Assembly (NCBI GenBank): GCA_025963615.1
Contig: JAOQAL010000309.1
Location: forward strand, 1 to 8,834
Reading direction: 5' to 3'
DNA length: 8,834 nucleotides
DNA from: Chitinophagaceae bacterium
GTDB taxonomy: Bacteria > Bacteroidota > Bacteroidia > Chitinophagales > Chitinophagaceae
Part shown: piece by piece, positions 6,163-8,834 of the stretch
How positions within the stretch are numbered: position 1 is the stretch's first letter
How the letters are laid out: every line of letters starts with the position of its first letter
Position numbers and translations under genes: made by a program
Notes under the pieces: model-generated
Database searches by the model: none
The model's input: only the letters and a program-made list of their open reading frames with translations
Told to the model about the DNA's origin: nothing

Positions 6163-7065
6163 TCATTCTTTAAACGCCGGATGAAATTCTTCCAGTGTCT
6201 TCCTTAAAAATTCACGATCCAGGTGTGTATATATTTCAGTCGTGGTAATACTTTCATGTCCCAGCATTTCCTGCACCGCCCGAAGATCGGCACCATTTTC
6301 AATCAGGTGCGTAGCAAAAGAATGACGGAATGTGTGTGGTGAAACTGTTTTTTTAATTTCTGCTTTAGCTACAAGATCTTTAATGATAAGGAAAATCATG
6401 ATCCTTGAAAGCTTGGTGCCGCGCTTGTTTAAAAAGAGTATGTCTTCGCTACCGGGTTGCGGAGCGACATGTACCCGGATTTCATTTTTATAAATCGTGA
6501 TATACTTGATAGCACTGCTGCCGATAGGAACCAATCTTTCCTTATCGCCTTTGCCAATAACACGGATAAAACCAATGTCCATGTATAGTTGCGATATTTT
6601 CAGGTTTACCACTTCGCTTACCCGCAAGCCACTGCTGTACATGGTTTCTATGATTGCTTTGTTGCGGCCACCTTCCGGTTTGCTTAGATCAATCTGCGAA
6701 ATAATATTTTCTATTTCCTCAAAGCTCAGCGTATCCGGCAAAAGACGTTTCAGTTTCGGCGCTTCCAGGAGCGCCGTGGGGTCTTTGGTACTGATATTTT
6801 CGAGCAGGCAATATTTATAAAACGCCCGGATGCCCGAAATGATTCTTGCCTGTGAAGTGTCTGACATGCCAAGTTCCATAACCCATTTTACAAATTGCTG
6901 CAGGTTTGCCAATTCTATTTCTGATGGAGATTTTAAGGTATTGGATTGAAGAAGAAATTGGGTAAGCTTCTCAATATCCCGTAGATAGGCCTCCACGGAA
7001 TGATCAGAAAGTGATTTTTCTAACTGCAGGTATTCTTTAAATCCTTTTTTGTAAGATTCCCACAT
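6163..7065 (-). CDS. xerD: Site-specific tyrosine recombinase XerD
   Basis: A 300-residue protein of the normal Xer length. The N-terminal SAM-like core-binding domain (about 1-88) opens with MWESYKKGFKEYLQLEKSLSDHSVEAYLRDIEKL, typical of XerD. All catalytic residues are in place: R148 (SSGLRVSEV), K172 (GKGDKERLVP), H244 and R247 (PHTFRHSFATHL), H270 (LGHESITTTEIYTH) and the nucleophile Y279. XerD acts with XerC at the dif site to resolve chromosome dimers. The full-length catalytic set and the lack of neighbouring phage or integron genes argue for the housekeeping recombinase rather than a mobile-element integrase. It lies 30 bases downstream of the lipoprotein gene on the same strand, so the two may share a transcript. 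No ribosome-binding site is seen. Confidence 0.95.
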   Translation of the reverse strand: MWESYKKGFKEYLQLEKSLSDHSVEAYLRDIEKLTQFLLQSNTLKSPSEIELANLQQFVKWVMELGMSDTSQARIISGIRAFYKYCLLENISTKDPTALLEAPKLKRLLPDTLSFEEIENIISQIDLSKPEGGRNKAIIETMYSSGLRVSEVVNLKISQLYMDIGFIRVIGKGDKERLVPIGSSAIKYITIYKNEIRVHVAPQPGSEDILFLNKRGTKLSRIMIFLIIKDLVAKAEIKKTVSPHTFRHSFATHLIENGADLRAVQEMLGHESITTTEIYTHLDREFLRKTLEEFHPAFKE

Positions 7066-7095
7066 GAGGAGACGAAGGTTTAGAAATTCCCAAAC

Positions 7096-7746
7096 TTATA
7101 ACTTGATTTGCTTTTCAATGGTCTTTATTTCCTTGCCTTGCAGCAGGTTTACAAAAATCCGGTTGCGTGTTACGTTCACGGAATCAAATGTGGCGTGTAC
7201 GTTATTGTAGTCGATGTCTAATTGTTTATCAGCCAGCAAGGTTTTTTCTATTTTACCCGTGGCTTTATCTTCCACATATATAAAGGTATAGTCGGCATAA
7301 CAAATGAGCCCTTCTTCCACTTTATATTTAGGATCAAAATTGGTAAGGGCACTGCTGTATTTACTGATTGAATTTTTTTTGTTAAAAGGGAGTTTCAATA
7401 AATAACCGCGAAAGGTAGAACAATCATTTAACTGAACCCAGGCATAACTGGTATCATAAAAATCACAACGTACAAATTGTTTATTGATGCTGACCGGTTG
7501 ACCAAGCAGTCCGCTTAAGCCCATCTTCCGGTTGCTGACCAGGTCGGCATGGCTCCATAAAATTGTATCGGGTGTGCAGGATTTGGCTGAGATATACACA
7601 TAGGGCTTACCCGGATGGGCACCCGTAAATTTAAGTGTGTCTTTTAAACAGGGATCAGAACAAAAAGATTTAGGCGCAGCCGGTTTATCACAGGCTGTAA
7701 TGCATACGGCGAAAAGGACCACGAAGACGGTTGACAGGGTTTTCAT
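7096..7746 (-). CDS. Hypothetical lipoprotein with several cysteines
   Basis: A 216-residue protein with a clear lipoprotein signal peptide: K2, hydrophobic 5-16, and CITAC with Cys19 as the lipidated residue. The mature part has a CSDPC pair (C29, C33) and further cysteines at 57, 94, 109 and 149. These could form disulfides in the periplasm or outside the cell. Beta-strand-like alternation dominates (PYVYISAK, YTFIYVED, NRIFVNLL). I do not recognise the family and assign no function. A good -7 element precedes the start, and xerD follows 30 bases after the stop, so this is probably the first gene of a two-gene unit. Confidence 0.8.
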   Translation of the reverse strand: MKTLSTVFVVLFAVCITACDKPAAPKSFCSDPCLKDTLKFTGAHPGKPYVYISAKSCTPDTILWSHADLVSNRKMGLSGLLGQPVSINKQFVRCDFYDTSYAWVQLNDCSTFRGYLLKLPFNKKNSISKYSSALTNFDPKYKVEEGLICYADYTFIYVEDKATGKIEKTLLADKQLDIDYNNVHATFDSVNVTRNRIFVNLLQGKEIKTIEKQIKL

Positions 7747-7766
7747 TGAATCTGTTTTAATACTGA

Positions 7767-7774
7767 CAAAAATA
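7767..7774 (-). promoter_or_regulatory. TAnnTTTG -7 element for the lipoprotein-xerD unit
   Basis: Read on the minus strand, 7774-7767 is TATTTTTG, a perfect match to the Bacteroidetes primary sigma -7 consensus TAnnTTTG. It ends 20 bases before the ATG at 7746, giving a short leader. No good TTTG -33 box is seen at the usual spacing, which lowers confidence. Confidence 0.5.
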
Positions 7775-7785
7775 AATACTTCGGC

Positions 7786-7815
7786 TTTCTGCGGACGTTT
7801 TTTCTTTTATCTTCG
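7786..7815 (+). promoter_or_regulatory. Candidate promoter for the YkgJ-type gene
   Basis: TATCTTCG (7808-7815) matches TAnnTTTG with one mismatch, and TTTC (7786-7789) lies 18 bases upstream in the position of the -33 TTTG box. Only six bases separate the -7 element from the ATG at 7822, so the transcript would be almost leaderless. It faces the divergent lipoprotein promoter in a 75-bp gap. Confidence 0.4.
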
Positions 7816-7821
7816 GGCCCT

Positions 7822-8331
7822 ATGACAAAGGGCAAGCGTGTAAATTTCCGTTCATTTAAGCAGAAGGTTCGTTATAACAAAAAATCGTTCAGGAGTTTTC
7901 TTACGAAGTTGGGAAAGAACGTTCCCCGCAACGCCGATACGCTTACATCTTTAGCAGAGAAGGAAGTATGGAAAGAAGTTGATTGTCTTAGCTGCGCTAA
8001 TTGCTGCAAGCAAATGTCACCCACCTACACCCCGGCAGATATCAAACGTATTGCGGCACACGAAAACATGGAGCCGGAAGCCTTTAAGAAGAAATGGCTT
8101 TACAAAGACCGCACAGGTGATTGGTTAAATAAGACAACGCCTTGCCAGTTTCTTAACCTATCCACCAATAAGTGCCGCATCTATGCGGTACGGCCAGCAG
8201 ATTGTATCGGGTTTCCCCATCTTTCAAAGAAGAAACTGATTGACTATATTCATGTGCACAAACAAAACTTAGAATATTGTCCCGCTACGTATAAATTGGT
8301 GGAGAAAATGATGGAAATTCCCCTGGTCTGA
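7822..8331 (+). CDS. YkgJ-family cysteine-cluster protein
   Basis: A 169-residue soluble protein. The diagnostic cluster CLSCANCC (C55, C58, C61, C62) is followed by C108 (TPCQFL), C118 (NKCRIY), C128 (ADCIGFP) and C153 (EYCP). This is the CxxCxxCC plus spaced-cysteine pattern of the YkgJ/UPF0153 zinc- or iron-binding family, whose biochemical role is not established. The first ~40 residues are very basic (KGKRVNFRSFKQKVRYNKKSFRSF) and may bind nucleic acid or simply be family-specific; that is inference. The gene converges with the YraN gene across a 32-base gap holding a hairpin, and its stop codon is within that stem. Confidence 0.88.
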   Translation: MTKGKRVNFRSFKQKVRYNKKSFRSFLTKLGKNVPRNADTLTSLAEKEVWKEVDCLSCANCCKQMSPTYTPADIKRIAAHENMEPEAFKKKWLYKDRTGDWLNKTTPCQFLNLSTNKCRIYAVRPADCIGFPHLSKKKLIDYIHVHKQNLEYCPATYKLVEKMMEIPLV

Positions 8332-8349
8332 CAGTCTCCGTCTGACCAG
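8323..8349. terminator. Convergent terminator-like hairpin between YkgJ-type gene and YraN gene
   Basis: CTGGTCTGAC (8323-8332) pairs with GTCTGACCAG (8340-8349), nine of ten positions, around a 7-base loop. The YkgJ-type TGA stop (8329-8331) is inside the left arm, and the YraN stop begins 14 bases past the right arm. No T-tract follows, so a terminator role is inferred from stem quality and position. Confidence 0.5.
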
Positions 8350-8363
8350 TAGCAACACGCTGC

Positions 8364-8720
8364 TCACAAATAAACATCTTCCAATAAAAAGAATTCAGGT
8401 TGATGATGGCTGCGGATCGTAATAGCAAGAATATCATATTGAACATGCCGGTATTCAGGATGTTGATACAAAAATTCATCTGCGGCATTTAGCAATCTCT
8501 TAAATTTTCTTTTTGTTACGGAATCTTCCGGGTAGCCGATATTTGTTTCAGTAAGTGTTTTTACTTCTATTATATGGAGTTTATTGCTACGGCGCGCAAT
8601 GATATCAATTTCATAAAATGAATATCGCCAGTTTTTGTGGATAATTTCATATCCCTTACCCAGTAAAAATTGTTCAGCTAATTTTTCTCCCTCTTTACCG
8701 AGTTGGTTATGTGATGCCAT
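8364..8720 (-). CDS. YraN/UPF0102 family endonuclease-like protein
   Basis: A 118-residue protein of the usual family length. It begins NQLGKEGEKLAEQFLLGKGYEIIHKNWR, the characteristic UPF0102 opening, and carries the PD-(D/E)XK-type core as E37-I-D39 (YEIDIIA) and E52-V-K54 (IIEVKT). These are the expected metal-binding and catalytic positions of a Holliday-junction-resolvase-like fold. The C-terminal KRKFKRLLNAADEFL and VQYDILAI are also standard. The family is widespread and thought to act on DNA, but its precise role is unproven. It is divergent from the manA-like gene with a 30-base gap, and its first codons overlap the likely -33 region of that gene's promoter. Confidence 0.93.
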   Translation of the reverse strand: MASHNQLGKEGEKLAEQFLLGKGYEIIHKNWRYSFYEIDIIARRSNKLHIIEVKTLTETNIGYPEDSVTKRKFKRLLNAADEFLYQHPEYRHVQYDILAITIRSHHQPEFFLLEDVYL

Positions 8721-8731
8721 CCTTATCTTTA
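8703..8731 (+). promoter_or_regulatory. Candidate promoter for manA-like gene
   Basis: TTG (8703-8705) is followed after 18 bases by TATCTTTA (8724-8731), which matches TAnnTTTG except for the last base. The -7 element ends 19 bases before the GTG start. The -33 box lies inside the first codons of the divergent YraN gene, so the two transcription units share regulatory DNA. Confidence 0.45.
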
Positions 8732-8750
8732 CTTCAAAATACTAAAAACA

Positions 8751-8834
8751 GTGGCATTAAAAAAGAAACTTTATCCCCTGATTGGCAAAGTGCAGCATTA
8801 TTCCTGGGGCGGCTATCATTTTATTCCTGCATTA
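8751..8834 (+). CDS. manA: Class I mannose-6-phosphate isomerase, N-terminal fragment
   Basis: The last 28 codons of the window translate to MALKKKLYPLIGKVQHYSWGGYHFIPAL and run off the right edge. KLYPL-x-G-x-VQHYSWGG is the typical N-terminus of type I phosphomannose isomerases, which interconvert fructose-6-phosphate and mannose-6-phosphate and feed GDP-mannose and polysaccharide synthesis. The start must be GTG: the frame contains no ATG, GTG or TTG between the upstream in-frame TGA at 8712 and this codon, and the conserved sequence begins only a few residues later. The metal-binding residues lie outside the window. Confidence 0.82.
   Translation, partial: MALKKKLYPLIGKVQHYSWGGYHFIPAL

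Noticed and set aside
6163..7065. Tyrosine recombinase as an integrase of a mobile element or integron
   Set aside because: Length, N-terminus and motif set fit housekeeping XerD. There are no attachment-site repeats, tRNA or phage/transfer genes nearby.
1..8834. An overall novel defence, secretion or biosynthetic system
   Set aside because: The genes are of unrelated families with frequent strand switches and separate terminators. I found no multi-gene module beyond short probable operons.

Overview
The window looks like a chromosomal stretch of a Bacteroidetes bacterium, most likely Chitinophagaceae or a close relative. The evidence is: no clear Shine-Dalgarno sites, TAnnTTTG-type -7 elements just ahead of starts, two lipoproteins with Bacteroidetes-like signal peptides, a typical Bacteroidetes XerD and PAP2 protein, and low-complexity period-7 repeats between genes. 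The family assignment rests on protein resemblance and is an inference.

Layout, left to right. (1) The 3' part of a YfbK-type von Willebrand factor A protein (2-859, +), open at the left edge. (2) A 583-bp gene-free interval (860-1442). It holds a short heptamer tandem array, a 149-bp MITE-like inverted-repeat element with a nested hairpin, a small palindrome, a near-perfect sigma-54 (-24/-12) promoter at 1190-1206 and a long AT-rich leader. (3) A WxcM/WbbJ-like hexapeptide-repeat acyltransferase (1443-2009, +) and a CPA2-type cation/proton antiporter (2170-3636, +). (4) A convergent junction made of two opposed heptamer arrays (3589-3754) that also encode the antiporter's last 15 residues. 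(5) A GH20-like lipoprotein glycosidase (3756-4865, -). (6) A variant PAP2-family phosphatase (5146-6123, +). (7) A stop-overlapping terminator hairpin, then xerD (6163-7065, -) with a cysteine-containing lipoprotein gene just upstream (7096-7746, -), probably co-transcribed. (8) A YkgJ-type cysteine-cluster protein (7822-8331, +), converging on a YraN/UPF0102 nuclease-like protein (8364-8720, -). (9) The first 28 codons of a class I mannose-6-phosphate isomerase with a GTG start (8751-8834, +), cut by the right edge.

The genes do not form one pathway. Surface and cell-envelope functions dominate: sugar acylation, GH20 glycosidase, PAP2, ion transport, lipoproteins and mannose-6-phosphate supply. 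Housekeeping DNA functions (XerD, YraN) are mixed in. Strand changes are frequent and each convergent junction has an inverted repeat overlapping or abutting the stop codon(s).

I saw no CRISPR array, rRNA, tRNA, complete insertion sequence, or new defence or biosynthetic system. The strongest non-obvious signals are the sigma-54 promoter with a candidate upstream palindrome ahead of the acyltransferase, and the period-7 repeat arrays at gene ends.
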